64,000 nucleotides of DNA from Corynebacterium parakroppenstedtii (GCF_019754935.1 NZ_JAGSOA010000001.1:248001-312000), one strand, 5' to 3'. Shown: positions 27,556 to 37,290, numbered from the stretch's first letter. Notes: generated from the letters alone by a model not told the origin. Program-made: numbers and translations.

Positions 27556-29096
27556 AACGACTGTCGCTATTACTTGCCGTCCCTGTGGCAGCGACTGTGC
27601 TCACGGGATGCTTCAATAATTCGGACTCAACCGGTAACGACGGGGCAACAATCGGATTGGCCTTTGCCCCGGTGGCAAGTATGTCGCCCTATTCCGACGA
27701 CGCCGTTCTAGCCAGTCGGATGGGTGTCGGGGAAACGCTAGTCACGTTAGGAGAGAATGGCGATGTTATGCCGTCATTGGCTGAGTCGTGGTCGGATGAT
27801 TCCCCACGGTCGGTAACCTTCCACCTCCGTAGCGCTAAGTTCCATGACGGAAAGCCGCTGACCGCTCAATCTGCGGCCACCAGTCTCACCCACGCGTGGA
27901 ACGCCACCAACCGGCCGAAAGCCCTTGGGAAAGCCAACCTTACATTTGACGCTTCCGACGACCACACGTTGGTGGTGACGTCAGAAAAGGACGATCCCAT
28001 CCTGATTCAGCGATTCGCCGACCCGGGAACAATGATTCTGTCACCTGATGCTTTCACCGGCGATGCCAAGAAAGATGGGGAAAAGAACGACGGTAAAGAC
28101 GCAGAAGCAAAAGAGGGTCCCTCTGATGCTGCACCGGACTTGGTGAAACACGGAACCGGACCATTTTCGCTCGACAAAAAAGCTAGCTCGACCCAAGCGG
28201 ATCTGAAGGCGAATGACGATTACTGGGGCGGCAAGCCGAAGCTCAATTCAGTCACCGTCAAATTCATGACTGATGCGAGTGCCCGCACTGCTGCTTTCCG
28301 TTCAGGAGAGGTGCAACTCGCGACGGCTATTCCTACCTCCCAGGTTTCGGAGATTGAAAAGTCGGCGGGCGAGATCAAGTCAACGCCACTTCCCCGCGCT
28401 GTCCTTCTCCACCTCAATACGAAGAAGGGTGTATTCACCGATCCCGGTTTACGGGCAGCAGCGCGGGAGGCCATCAACAGCAAAGCCATCACGGACTCTG
28501 TGTTTGAAGGAAAAGCAGATGCTGCAACCGACCACCTGTTCAATCCGGCTGAAGAATGGGCACGTACCCCGGATGACGCATCCAAGAGCGCTGTTCCTGC
28601 TACGCAACCATCACAGCAGAAGATCAAGCTTGCCACCTGGACTGAGCGTGGCGAACTGCCAGAAGTCGCATCGATTGTTGCTGACCAGCTACGCCACGCA
28701 GGCTTCGTCGTAGATGTGACGACGAAGGATTACGATTCACTCGAAAGTAGCCTTCTTGACGGCCAGTTTGATGCTGTTATTGGGAGTCGTAACTACCTCA
28801 TCGGTGCAGCCGACCCCGTTTCCTACCTGCAGTCCGACTACACGTGCGACGGCACATACAACTTGTCGCAGCTGTGCGATCCGGAGATTGATGAACAAAT
28901 CTCGCGGGCAGATGCTACCTCTGATCTCAATGAGCGACGCACGCTCGCGGCCGAAGCGGGAGCGCGTATCGTGGCTGACAATGCGGTTGTCCCCGTCGCC
29001 TACCCGCGTGGCTACATTGCGATGAAGGGCATGAAAGACGTCGGCGTGGATTCATTTGAGCGACAATTGCTCACTGCTAAGAGTCAGCGTGACTAG
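27552..29096 (+). CDS. Extracellular solute-binding lipoprotein, family 5
   Basis: A 514-residue binding protein of the OppA/DppA/NikA/CntA family. Signal peptide and lipobox LTGC at residue ~17-20, then the family start (MGVGETLVTLGENGDVMPSLAESW) with WTFHLR-type strand VTFHLRSAKFHDGKPLTA. A Lys/Glu/Asp-rich insertion near 175-195 is unusual. The ligand (peptide, nickel or metallophore complex) cannot be told from sequence alone. ATG 27552 lies in the ATGA overlap and has GAGGAG upstream. Confidence 0.88.
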   Translation: MKRLSLLLAVPVAATVLTGCFNNSDSTGNDGATIGLAFAPVASMSPYSDDAVLASRMGVGETLVTLGENGDVMPSLAESWSDDSPRSVTFHLRSAKFHDGKPLTAQSAATSLTHAWNATNRPKALGKANLTFDASDDHTLVVTSEKDDPILIQRFADPGTMILSPDAFTGDAKKDGEKNDGKDAEAKEGPSDAAPDLVKHGTGPFSLDKKASSTQADLKANDDYWGGKPKLNSVTVKFMTDASARTAAFRSGEVQLATAIPTSQVSEIEKSAGEIKSTPLPRAVLLHLNTKKGVFTDPGLRAAAREAINSKAITDSVFEGKADAATDHLFNPAEEWARTPDDASKSAVPATQPSQQKIKLATWTERGELPEVASIVADQLRHAGFVVDVTTKDYDSLESSLLDGQFDAVIGSRNYLIGAADPVSYLQSDYTCDGTYNLSQLCDPEIDEQISRADATSDLNERRTLAAEAGARIVADNAVVPVAYPRGYIAMKGMKDVGVDSFERQLLTAKSQRD

Positions 29097-29160
29097 TTCA
29101 TCGACGCACCCGCACCAATCCCCCTTGTCACTCCTACGGATCCCCTAGTTACCCCTCATC

Positions 29161-30098
29161 ATGCCTTCACGACACCGTACTACGCGCTCGTACCGCTCCA
29201 TCCTGGGCCTTACCGGAACAACTGTCCTCATAGTGCTCGGAGGACTTCTGTTTGCTGCCGTCCTTCCATGGCTTTCCGGGCGCGATATCGCGGTGTCTGT
29301 CTTTCGAGCACGTGAGTCAGAACGGACTCCAGATCCGGAAGTCATAGAAAATATTCGGAATGAACTGGATTTGCCATCGAACCCCATCGAAGGTATTCAG
29401 CGATTCTTTATCGGCTTCGTCCATCTGGATTTCGGTGTCTCATGGGTAAATCCATCCCACTCTGCATGGAACACGGTCTTGGCAGGGTTTGGTCCATCTG
29501 TCTTCTTAGCAGGAACGGCCACTCTACTGGGCACCATGATCGCGTGCGCTCTGATCTGGCCACGGGTTAACACTTATTCACAGGGACGCAGATCCCACGC
29601 GGGTCTATTATCGAGCGCGGTTTTATCCTCCGTCCCTGAATTTGTCCTCGCTAGTCTGCTGATCAGCTTCATTGCCATTCAGCTGGGATACTTGCCCGCG
29701 ACCGGGTGGGATGGCCTCCGCTACGCAATTCTTCCGGTCATCTCCCTCACCATCCCCATCTCAGGAATGCTCTCACGCATTCTGCTCATCGCCGTGGACA
29801 CAGCAGCGACCGAGCCTTGGGTCAGAACCTGGTTGGTAAACGGGATACCCGGTTACCGAGTTCGCAAAAGCCTCATCCGACGAGGTTTTGCGACATTAAC
29901 GCCACAAATCTTCCTCTTTTTCGCTGGAACCTTAGCGTCAACAGCCCTCGTGGAGAACATTTTTCCATTCCTGGAATCGGACGGATCGCTGTCCAAGCGG
30001 CAACCCACCAAGACGTGCCCGTCATGCAAGCACTCCTGACCTTAGTTCTCTTCGTCGGTGTAGCGTGCGGGTTTCTCTCGAGATGCATCCATTACTTC
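29161..30098 (+). pseudogene. DppB/NikB-type permease with a -1 frameshift
   Basis: First permease of the importer. From ATG 29161 the frame encodes a normal DppB domain (TM1, then IRNELDLPSNPIEG, then the TMD with LPATGWDGLRYAILPVISL) to VENIF at about 29964. The expected continuation FSIPGIGRIAVQAATHQDVP lies in the -1 frame, starting at the T-run 29960-29964 (five T). One more T restores the motif exactly. Reading on without the shift gives 25 non-homologous residues and a stop at 30039. The cause could be a true mutation, phase variation in the T-run, slippage, or a sequencing error. No good ribosome-binding site precedes 29161. Confidence 0.7.
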
Positions 30099-30911
30099 AT
30101 GATGCGTCCGATTGCTCAGTCACACGAAGCCGGGCTCTCCCATGGACAACCACATATCGATGTCGGGTGGGTGCCGCCACTCGTGGCGATCATCCCGTTA
30201 ATACTCGCGCTCGTCATCGGCAGTTTTCGATCCTCGGCTATCACGCCCACCGCTCGCCTAGAGTCTCCCTCGTTGACGCATCCGCTGGGCACTGATCAGG
30301 TGGGACGAGATGTGCTTGCCAGAATGGCTGACGGAGCAATACCTACTGTCGGAATCGCTCTCATTACGACGGCAGTCTGCGTAGTGATTGGTGTGATCAT
30401 CGGCCTGAGTGGGGACTGGGCACATGTCCTCGGTGACACGTTAAATGCTCTCCCCGCCGTTTTTATCGGGCTGGTTATTGCCTCCGTGTTTGGAACCTCC
30501 GTATGGACTGCAGCTGTCGCAGTCATGGCCGTCGGCTGGATTCCGATCGCAGCACATTGCAGCGCGCTAGCCTTGGACGTACGACATCAGGGGCACTACG
30601 AATGGGCGCGAGATAGTGGGGCCGGGCGATGGAGATTGCTTATCGTCCACACCATCCCCTTCGTCGTACCGGCCGCACTCCGCCACGGCGCGACTCGTCT
30701 GGGGCACAATATTCTGGCTCTCGCCGGACTAGCGTTTCTTGGTATCGGCGCCGGGCACGATTCTCCACAATGGGGCACGATGCTCAGCGAAGCCGCGCCC
30801 TACGCCGACCGGGCCTTATGGTTTGCCCTTTCTCCCACATGTGCCCTCATCCTGGTCGGTCTGTCGACGACTCTCCTTGCTGACCATATCGTTAGCCGAC
30901 GTCGTTCTTAA
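30099..30911 (+). CDS. DppC/NikC-type permease
   Basis: Second permease, about 270 residues if read from ATG 30099 (ATG 30024 is also in frame). It has a short cytoplasmic N-terminus, TM1 (LVAIIPLILALVIGSF), the family loop HPLGTDQVGRDVLARM, and the ATPase-contacting EAA-like loop around YEWARDSGAGRWRLL, and ends LADHIVSRRRS. No stop codon separates it from the C-terminal part of the DppB domain in the same frame, so the ancestral product may have been one fused DppB-DppC chain of about 583 residues. Confidence 0.78.
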   Translation: MMRPIAQSHEAGLSHGQPHIDVGWVPPLVAIIPLILALVIGSFRSSAITPTARLESPSLTHPLGTDQVGRDVLARMADGAIPTVGIALITTAVCVVIGVIIGLSGDWAHVLGDTLNALPAVFIGLVIASVFGTSVWTAAVAVMAVGWIPIAAHCSALALDVRHQGHYEWARDSGAGRWRLLIVHTIPFVVPAALRHGATRLGHNILALAGLAFLGIGAGHDSPQWGTMLSEAAPYADRALWFALSPTCALILVGLSTTLLADHIVSRRRS

Positions 30912-30988
30912 GTGTCGGATGCGTAGTTACCGGCCGAGCAGCCAGCAGCCGAAGCAAGCGTCGTCGTCCAGGTAGACTGTGGGAAGTC

Positions 30989-33900
30989 ATGACGAACAAA
31001 TCCAACCGCCATACCCCCGATATCCGGACGACAACCACGTCAACTCCCGACACTGCCTCCAGTGCCCCATCGCGCAAAGAACTCTATGCACAACTCAGCG
31101 AGGTTAGCGCTGCTGATGAGCACCGATTTCGTCGTCGTCTGAAAAAAGCCCGATCTGAACGAGCACGGCACGTCATCGCTCGTGACTTAGCAGCGGCGCG
31201 GACCCAGTTCGCCGCAAAAATCGCAACGCTTCCGACTATCACGTACCCCCCTGACCTGCCCGTATCCCAGCGAGTCGACGACATTGCCGACACTATCCGA
31301 ACGCACCAGGTCACCATCGTCGCTGGTGAAACTGGGTCCGGGAAAACGACCCAGATACCCAAAATTTGTTTAGCTTTAGGGCGTGGCCGGAAAGGCATGA
31401 TCGGGCATACTCAGCCACGACGGCTGGCTGCGCGGACCGTGGCCGAACGAATCGCCAGTGAGGTCGGCCAAGATATCGGCCAGAGCGTTGGATACGCCAT
31501 CCGTTTTGATGATCGCGTCGGCCCCTCAACAGCTATCAAGCTCATGACCGACGGCATTCTTCTGGCAGAAATGCAACGCGACCGGCTTTTGCGGGCTTAT
31601 GACACGATCATTATCGACGAGGCTCACGAACGAAGCCTCAACATCGATTTCATTTTGGGCTATATCAAACGCCTACTGCCGCAACGCCCAGACCTGAAGG
31701 TCATCATCACCTCCGCGACGATCGATCCTGAAAAATTTGCACGTCACTTCGCGGATGCGGAGGGAAATCCGGCGCCCATTATCGAGGTCTCGGGCCGAAC
31801 CTACCCTGTTGAAATCCGATACCGGCCCCCATATATCGAACGCGAACGCAAGGACGGCTCCGTCGAGCGGATCGAGAAAGATCCGCAGGAAGCGGTGTGT
31901 GAAGCATGTGAGGAGCTCATGGCCGCCGGTCCTGGGGATATCCTCTGTTTCTTCCCCAGTGAACGCGATATTCGCGAAGCTCATGACGCGATTGAGGCAA
32001 AGAAATGGCCTGGTGTCGAAGTCACACCACTTTTCGGGCGCTTATCCAACGCGGAACAGCACCGCGTCTTTAGCCCGCACCGCGGCCGTCGGATCGTACT
32101 TGCAACCAACATCGCTGAGACGTCGTTAACCGTTCCCGGGATCCATTATGTTGTCGACACCGGAACGGCGCGCATTTCCCGCTACTCGACTCGGACGAAA
32201 GTCCAACGTTTACCTATCGAACCAATCAGTCAGGCGAGTGCGAATCAGCGATCAGGCCGTTCCGGTCGTATAGCGAAAGGCGTTGCTATACGACTGTATT
32301 CCGAAGAAGACTTCGACTCGAGGCCCGAATTCACTGACCCCGAGGTTTTGCGCACCAATCTCGCCAGCGTGATCATCACGATGGCCTCGTTGAAACTGGG
32401 CGATATCAACGAGTTCCCATTCATCGATCCTCCAGAACCGCGAGCTATTCGCGATGGCATGATGGTGCTTCACGAACTCGGCGCTTTAGGCGAGGGCGAG
32501 CGCGATGGCTCCCCCGTACTGTCCTCCATTGGCCGCGAAATCTCCCGTATCCCCGTCGATCCCCGGCTAGCTCGGATGCTGGTTGAAGCTCATCATCGCG
32601 ATGTCGTGGAAGCCACTTCTGTCGTGATCGCCGCATTATCTATTCAAGATGTCCGCGAGCGCCCGACTGACCATGAGCCCCAGGCGGATCAGGCTCACGC
32701 GCGGTTCAAGGACACTGATAGCGACTTTATGTCGTACCTCCGCCTATGGGCATATCTCACGAGTATCAAAAAAGAATTGTCGGGTAATGCGTTCCGGAAG
32801 CGATGTCGCGCAGAATATCTTCACTACATGCGGGTCCGCGAATGGATGGACTTTGTTCGACAACTGCGTCGAGTCACCGAAGACCTGTCATGGTCGTGGG
32901 ACCAGAATCGTCTTACTCCTTTCCTACCTCATAACGACGAATCGTCGACGCCTTCCACGAAAAAGCGCTCGCGCCCGAACAAAAAGGCGAAATCGCAGAA
33001 CAATAACGCGCATCCCGATATGCCGATGCTCACCGTCGATCACGATGGGCTCCACCGATCTATTCTCTCGGGGCTTCTCTCGCAAATTGGCCTACGCAGC
33101 GATGTGAGAAGGGAATATCAGGGAACTCGGGGGACGCGATTCTTCATCTTCCCTGGCTCATCGCTGCATAAGAAGCGGCCTCAGTGGCTGATGGCTGCGG
33201 AAATCGTCGAAACTTCACGAATGTTCGCGCGTGATGCTGCTGCAATCCAACCTCGATGGATTGAAGAGCAGGCATCGGATTTACTGCGCCATCAATATTC
33301 AGAACCTCACTGGTCGCGCAAGCGTTCTGCGGCAATGGCATACCAGCAGTCAACCCTGTGGGGTTTACCGGTTGTTACTGATCGGCTGATCTCGTACCAC
33401 CGCATCAACCCGCGCGAAGCCAGAGAGATCTTCATCCGCAGTGCCCTCGTCGAAGGTGATTGGGTTACGCGACACAAATTCTTCCACCACAATCGCGACA
33501 AGCTGGCGACTGCCGGAGAACTTGAGGAAAAGACGCGTCGTCGTGACCTACTTATCGACGACGACACTCTGTACGATTTCTATGATTCGCGGATCCCGGC
33601 CTCGGTAACGACCGGACGCCACTTCGATGCGTGGTGGAAGAAGGAATCGAAAAAAGATCCGCATCTCCTTGATTTTGATCCGGATAAGCTTCTCCACCCC
33701 GAAGCGCACACCATCAGCGAGGAGGATTTTCCGGACCGGTGGCGAGCTCATTCCACCGACCTCGAGCTGACATACAAATTCGAACCGGGAGAGGAGGACG
33801 ATGGGGTCAGTGTTCGGATTCCGCTCCCCATCATTGGGTCGTTATCGTGGGATGATCGGTTCGACTGGAACGTCCCCGGATTACGAAGCGAACTAGTGAC

Positions 33901-35215
33901 GGCACTTATCCGCACTCTGCCGAAGCCGCTGAGAACCACCGTTGTTCCTGCTCCCGACTTCGCACGGCATGCCATCGAGATAATGCATCCGTACGAGCAG
34001 CCGCTCACGGATTCACTCGCCGACGCTCTCAGAGCGGTGGGAGGCTCGGGCATGACTTCTGCTGATTTCGACGTCGCTAAGCTTCCTCTTCACTTGAGGA
34101 TGAATTTCCAAGCTATCGATAGACACGGGAAGGTCATCGATCAAGATCGAGATCTGGATGCGCTAAAGAAGCGGCAGAGCTCGGCGGCAACGCAGGCAAT
34201 GTCTGCCGCGTTCAAGCGAAGTAAAGTCGGTTCGACTCTTTCTCGAGATCACTCGGACGACGACGGTTCAGCCCAAGACTTGCCGCGGACGCAGGCTGAT
34301 TCCCGAAGTGGCACCGCCCGCCGTTCCGGGGAGGACGCGACGACTGTTCCTGACCTCGGGAAGGTGTATGCGGAATGGACTGACGAGGGCATCGGCACTC
34401 TCCCCGAGAGCGTTCAAACCACGATCGACGGGCAGCCAACAACAGCGTATCCAGCGCTTAAGGTCACGTCGAAAGGAATTAAGGTGGTGACCTCCGCATC
34501 TCAGGCCACTGCCAATTCCATGATGTTCACGGCAGTACTCACCTTGTTAGTGCAGTCCATCAAGATCAATGAGAATCAAGCAGTGAAGGGGCTACCGCTA
34601 CAGCAGCGAGTGGCGGTGGAGCACTATCCCCATGGGGGTCTGAGCGGACTGGTTAACGACTGCCGAGTTGCGGCAATCAAAGACGCTCTGGTGGAGCACG
34701 GTGTCATCGAGCGATCTCCGGATGCCTTTGAAGCCATGAAAAAAGAAATGTCGCACGCTATTCCTGCAGCAACGCGGCGCATGGTTGTTGCCATGGCACC
34801 AGGGCTCGTGGCTTATGAGTCCATGGCCGAAGAGATCAAGAAGTGGGATGGGCCAGCTATCGACGATATTAAACGTCAGCTGAATATTCTCCTTCCCCCT
34901 AATGCGGTGACACGATATGGCACCGGTCATCTCAAGCACCTTCAGCGGTATATGAAAGCGGTTGAGATTCGTCTGGAAAACATGGAGTGTGACCCCGACC
35001 GAGACGCCGATGGTCAGGAAGAGGTTAACAACCTTGAACGCGCTTTCCGCTCAAAGCTGAAAGGACTGCCTCAACAGCGAGCAAACTCCCCTGCGGCACG
35101 AGCCATCATTTTCTCGCTACAAGAACTACGCGTCCAAGTGTTCGCAGAGCGGTTAGGCACCGCGCAGAAAGTGTCACCCCAAAGAATTACTAAAGCCATC
35201 AAAAAGCTCCGTTAG
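30989..35215 (+). CDS. hrpA: ATP-dependent RNA helicase HrpA
   Basis: A 1408-residue DEAH-box helicase of the HrpA family, full length for the family. Walker A GETGSGKTTQ begins near residue 113, the DEAH box (DEAHERS) near 210, then SATID and motif VI QRSGRSGR. After the helicase core come the HA2 and OB-like regions and a long DUF3418 C-terminal domain. A basic linker near 650 (KKRSRPNKKAKSQ) breaks the middle. In E. coli HrpA resolves stalled or collided ribosomes. ATG 30989 has no strong ribosome-binding site. In relatives hrpA lies next to oxyR; here the peroxidase and ABC genes stand between. Confidence 0.94.
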   Translation: MTNKSNRHTPDIRTTTTSTPDTASSAPSRKELYAQLSEVSAADEHRFRRRLKKARSERARHVIARDLAAARTQFAAKIATLPTITYPPDLPVSQRVDDIADTIRTHQVTIVAGETGSGKTTQIPKICLALGRGRKGMIGHTQPRRLAARTVAERIASEVGQDIGQSVGYAIRFDDRVGPSTAIKLMTDGILLAEMQRDRLLRAYDTIIIDEAHERSLNIDFILGYIKRLLPQRPDLKVIITSATIDPEKFARHFADAEGNPAPIIEVSGRTYPVEIRYRPPYIERERKDGSVERIEKDPQEAVCEACEELMAAGPGDILCFFPSERDIREAHDAIEAKKWPGVEVTPLFGRLSNAEQHRVFSPHRGRRIVLATNIAETSLTVPGIHYVVDTGTARISRYSTRTKVQRLPIEPISQASANQRSGRSGRIAKGVAIRLYSEEDFDSRPEFTDPEVLRTNLASVIITMASLKLGDINEFPFIDPPEPRAIRDGMMVLHELGALGEGERDGSPVLSSIGREISRIPVDPRLARMLVEAHHRDVVEATSVVIAALSIQDVRERPTDHEPQADQAHARFKDTDSDFMSYLRLWAYLTSIKKELSGNAFRKRCRAEYLHYMRVREWMDFVRQLRRVTEDLSWSWDQNRLTPFLPHNDESSTPSTKKRSRPNKKAKSQNNNAHPDMPMLTVDHDGLHRSILSGLLSQIGLRSDVRREYQGTRGTRFFIFPGSSLHKKRPQWLMAAEIVETSRMFARDAAAIQPRWIEEQASDLLRHQYSEPHWSRKRSAAMAYQQSTLWGLPVVTDRLISYHRINPREAREIFIRSALVEGDWVTRHKFFHHNRDKLATAGELEEKTRRRDLLIDDDTLYDFYDSRIPASVTTGRHFDAWWKKESKKDPHLLDFDPDKLLHPEAHTISEEDFPDRWRAHSTDLELTYKFEPGEEDDGVSVRIPLPIIGSLSWDDRFDWNVPGLRSELVTALIRTLPKPLRTTVVPAPDFARHAIEIMHPYEQPLTDSLADALRAVGGSGMTSADFDVAKLPLHLRMNFQAIDRHGKVIDQDRDLDALKKRQSSAATQAMSAAFKRSKVGSTLSRDHSDDDGSAQDLPRTQADSRSGTARRSGEDATTVPDLGKVYAEWTDEGIGTLPESVQTTIDGQPTTAYPALKVTSKGIKVVTSASQATANSMMFTAVLTLLVQSIKINENQAVKGLPLQQRVAVEHYPHGGLSGLVNDCRVAAIKDALVEHGVIERSPDAFEAMKKEMSHAIPAATRRMVVAMAPGLVAYESMAEEIKKWDGPAIDDIKRQLNILLPPNAVTRYGTGHLKHLQRYMKAVEIRLENMECDPDRDADGQEEVNNLERAFRSKLKGLPQQRANSPAARAIIFSLQELRVQVFAERLGTAQKVSPQRITKAIKKLR

Positions 35216-35245
35216 GTCTGGGGCAATCCGATGGCTGCGTATCCC

Positions 35246-35698
35246 CTACTGTGAACGCCGTGCCTTGAATTCTGTGATCTCCCGTTCGAAGTCCTCCATG
35301 CTGCTAAATGACTTGTACACGGAGGCGAAACGCATGTAGGCGACTTCGTCGAGTTTTCGTAGAGGCTCTAGTACTGCAAGACCTACATCGTTTGAGTTAA
35401 CCCGTGAACCTCCTTGCGCCCGCAAATCGATTTCCACTTCTTGGGCAAGGAGTTTTAACGCGTCGTCAGAGACGTTTCGCCCTTGACAAGCACGTCGTAC
35501 ACCACGGATTAACTTGTCTTTACTAAAATCCTCTGTCACGCCGTTTCGTTTTTCAACCAACAACACAGATTTCTCAACAGTGGTGAAACGACCGTGGCAC
35601 TTAGTGCACTGCCGCCGCCGACGAGTGACAAAGCCATTTTCCACGGTCCGCGAATCAATCACCCGAGACTGTGGGTGGTGACAAAACGGGCAAAACAC
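35246..35698 (-). CDS. nrdR: Transcriptional repressor NrdR
   Basis: Nucleotide-sensing repressor of ribonucleotide reductase genes, 150 residues. The zinc ribbon has C3, C6, C31 and C34 (CPFC ... CTKC), followed by the ATP-cone domain ([23 protein letters not shown]). The GTG start at 35698 places CPFC at the usual position and has AGGAG nine bases upstream. It lies downstream of the DivS-like gene on the same strand and is probably co-transcribed with it, as in C. glutamicum. Confidence 0.95.
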   Translation of the reverse strand: MFCPFCHHPQSRVIDSRTVENGFVTRRRRQCTKCHGRFTTVEKSVLLVEKRNGVTEDFSKDKLIRGVRRACQGRNVSDDALKLLAQEVEIDLRAQGGSRVNSNDVGLAVLEPLRKLDEVAYMRFASVYKSFSSMEDFEREITEFKARRSQ

Positions 35699-35749
35699 GA
35701 CGATGATCTCCTATCTACACGGATAACGCCGGAAAACACCGCCAGTATA

Positions 35750-36115
35750 TTAACCCTCTCCAGAGGGCGTGACGATCACTGATTGACTGTATGGTGCTTC
35801 CTGATTCATGTCCGCATCCCGCGGTTCTTCCCAGGCGTAATACAGGCTCGCACCCATGAGCAAACCGATTACGACACTGTACGCTGCGATTCTACGTCGC
35901 TCAGGAAAAATTGACCGTCTACACGGTTGGGCATATCTTCTCATCGGGTACGCCCTCACAGCCGGACCTCCCCGATGAGTCCTAAGATGAGGTCGGTTCT
36001 TCTGCACTACTCTACGGTTGGTGGCAGGCTCTGCATGCCCATTCTTATGTGATACGTGGCGTTGGACGGGGTGAGCTGAATAACGGCGCGTCAGTGTCGG
36101 GGTTTGTGTAGGCAT
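35750..36115 (-). CDS. Small membrane protein in the divS position, without LysM domain
   Basis: A 121-residue protein between nrdR and divergent lexA, the slot of the SOS-induced division inhibitor DivS of C. glutamicum and of Rv2719c in M. tuberculosis. It has a ~75-residue basic, His/Arg-rich cytoplasmic part, one membrane helix (IAAYSVVIGLLMGASLYYAW) and a short tail ending QSVIVTPSGEG. That ending looks like the first strand of a LysM domain, where relatives as I recall them continue, but a stop follows. ATG 36115 is chosen for GAAAGGA upstream. I infer an SOS-controlled cell-division protein; identity as DivS rests mainly on position. Confidence 0.65.
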   Translation of the reverse strand: MPTQTPTLTRRYSAHPVQRHVSHKNGHAEPATNRRVVQKNRPHLRTHRGGPAVRAYPMRRYAQPCRRSIFPERRRIAAYSVVIGLLMGASLYYAWEEPRDADMNQEAPYSQSVIVTPSGEG

Positions 36116-36153
36116 GGGAAATCCTTTCGGCAATGTCGCGAATAAACAAATAA

Positions 36154-36370
36154 TCGAACATCTCATCCCTCATTGAGGGACATCGCCATGACATCATGAG
36201 GGCCGGACATAAGAGCACATCACAACTCATTATTCGAACACTAAAACCCATTTACCGAGTATAAAAGTATGTTTTATTCGAACACATACCACCTAATAGA
36301 GGTTTGTAATTGTCGTATCTCCCCGGTATTCACGACAACTTTTCCCTAACAACGTGCTAAGTCATCGAAC
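36154..36370. promoter_or_regulatory. Four TCGAAC elements between the divS-like gene and lexA (candidate SOS sites)
   Basis: TCGAAC occurs at 36154, 36234, 36278 and 36365 (first bases), all in the same orientation. It is the left arm of the actinobacterial LexA box TCGAACNNNNGTTCGA; right arms are degenerate in all four. The second and third share TATTCGAACAC and start 44 bases apart, about four helical turns. The first lies 39 bases upstream of the divS-like ATG. TCCCTCATTGAGGGA at 36166-36180 is a further perfect inverted repeat. Confidence 0.5.
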
Positions 36371-36460
36371 GCACGTCCACGTGCCGTGGGGTGATGTAAA
36401 CTGATCTCAACGTCGCGTACCAGGCGCATAGTACGGCCAAAAACTTCAGCCATAACGACC

Positions 36461-36472
36461 TCTAGATCTAGA
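36461..36472. promoter_or_regulatory. 12-base palindrome in the lexA leader
   Basis: TCTAGATCTAGA is a perfect palindrome 19 bases before the lexA ATG, directly before the GGGAG ribosome-binding stretch. It could bind a regulator or form a small stem near the start codon. Confidence 0.35.
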
Positions 36473-36491
36473 ACTGGGAGAGACCAGCCCC

Positions 36492-37226
36492 ATGCCTGCA
36501 AAGAAATCCCGGAAGTCAACGAAGCCTGATATGGATTCATTGACGGACCGGCAACATCGCATCATCGACGTCATTCATGATGCAATTGTGCTGCGTGGCT
36601 ACCCGCCGAGCATTCGAGAAATCGGCCAAGCCGCTGGCCTGACCTCGACGTCATCGGTGGCATACCAACTCAAAGAGCTCGAGCGTAAAGGATTTCTCCG
36701 GCGGGACCCGAATAAACCTCGAGCAGTGGGGCTGAAGATGGCGGATCCGACAAAACCCGCTGGGTCCTCATCGCTGCACCACACGGATGAAGAATCCACG
36801 CCATCTGCATCGAATGAAAGCGCGGACAGCGATATTGAGTCCAACCACCCCACCCCCGTCTTTATTCCGACGATTGGTCGGATTGCCGCAGGTACACCGA
36901 TCCTGGCAGAACAAGAAGTTACCGACGAGTTTCCTCTCCCTCGAGAACTTACCGGCGAAGGAGACCTATACATCTTGTCGGTTGTCGGTGAATCCATGAG
37001 GGACGCCGGAATCCTAGACGGTGATTATGTCGTCGTGCGCTCACAAAATGTGGCGGAGATTGGTGATTTCGTCGTCGCCATGATTGATGGAAATGCGACG
37101 GTCAAGGAATTCCACCGGGATCGAACCGGAGTGTGGCTACTGCCCCACAATGATGCGTTCGACCCGATCCCCGGTGATGAGGCCACTATTCTCGGCAAGG
37201 TTGTCACAGTTCTTCGGTCACTGTGA
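36492..37226 (+). CDS. lexA: SOS repressor LexA
   Basis: Autocleaving repressor of the DNA-damage response, 244 residues. The winged helix includes [16 protein letters not shown] (38-53). An acidic Ser-rich linker of about 35 residues leads to the S24 peptidase domain with the cleavage bond A133-G134 (IAAGTP), catalytic S168 in VVGESM and K205 in ATVKEF. ATG 36492 has GGGAG upstream. It is divergent from the divS-like gene and likely represses both through sites in the shared spacer. Confidence 0.97.
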   Translation: MPAKKSRKSTKPDMDSLTDRQHRIIDVIHDAIVLRGYPPSIREIGQAAGLTSTSSVAYQLKELERKGFLRRDPNKPRAVGLKMADPTKPAGSSSLHHTDEESTPSASNESADSDIESNHPTPVFIPTIGRIAAGTPILAEQEVTDEFPLPRELTGEGDLYILSVVGESMRDAGILDGDYVVVRSQNVAEIGDFVVAMIDGNATVKEFHRDRTGVWLLPHNDAFDPIPGDEATILGKVVTVLRSL

Positions 37227-37290
37227 CAACCGCCGGCTCGGCCCACCCCTAATTAGTTAACGCCTAATTATCTAGCGGCGCTCCCCCGGT

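Noticed and set aside
29706..29963. Upstream part of the long frame that contains the second permease
   Set aside because: This stretch is out of frame with the DppB coding sequence and has no homology; only the part from about 29964 on is real permease sequence.
29958..29965. Programmed -1 ribosomal frameshifting in the DppB permease
   Set aside because: The site is CATTTTTC; the P-site codon re-pairs poorly after slippage and no strong downstream stem is obvious, so a plain indel in the T-run is simpler. Kept only as one alternative.
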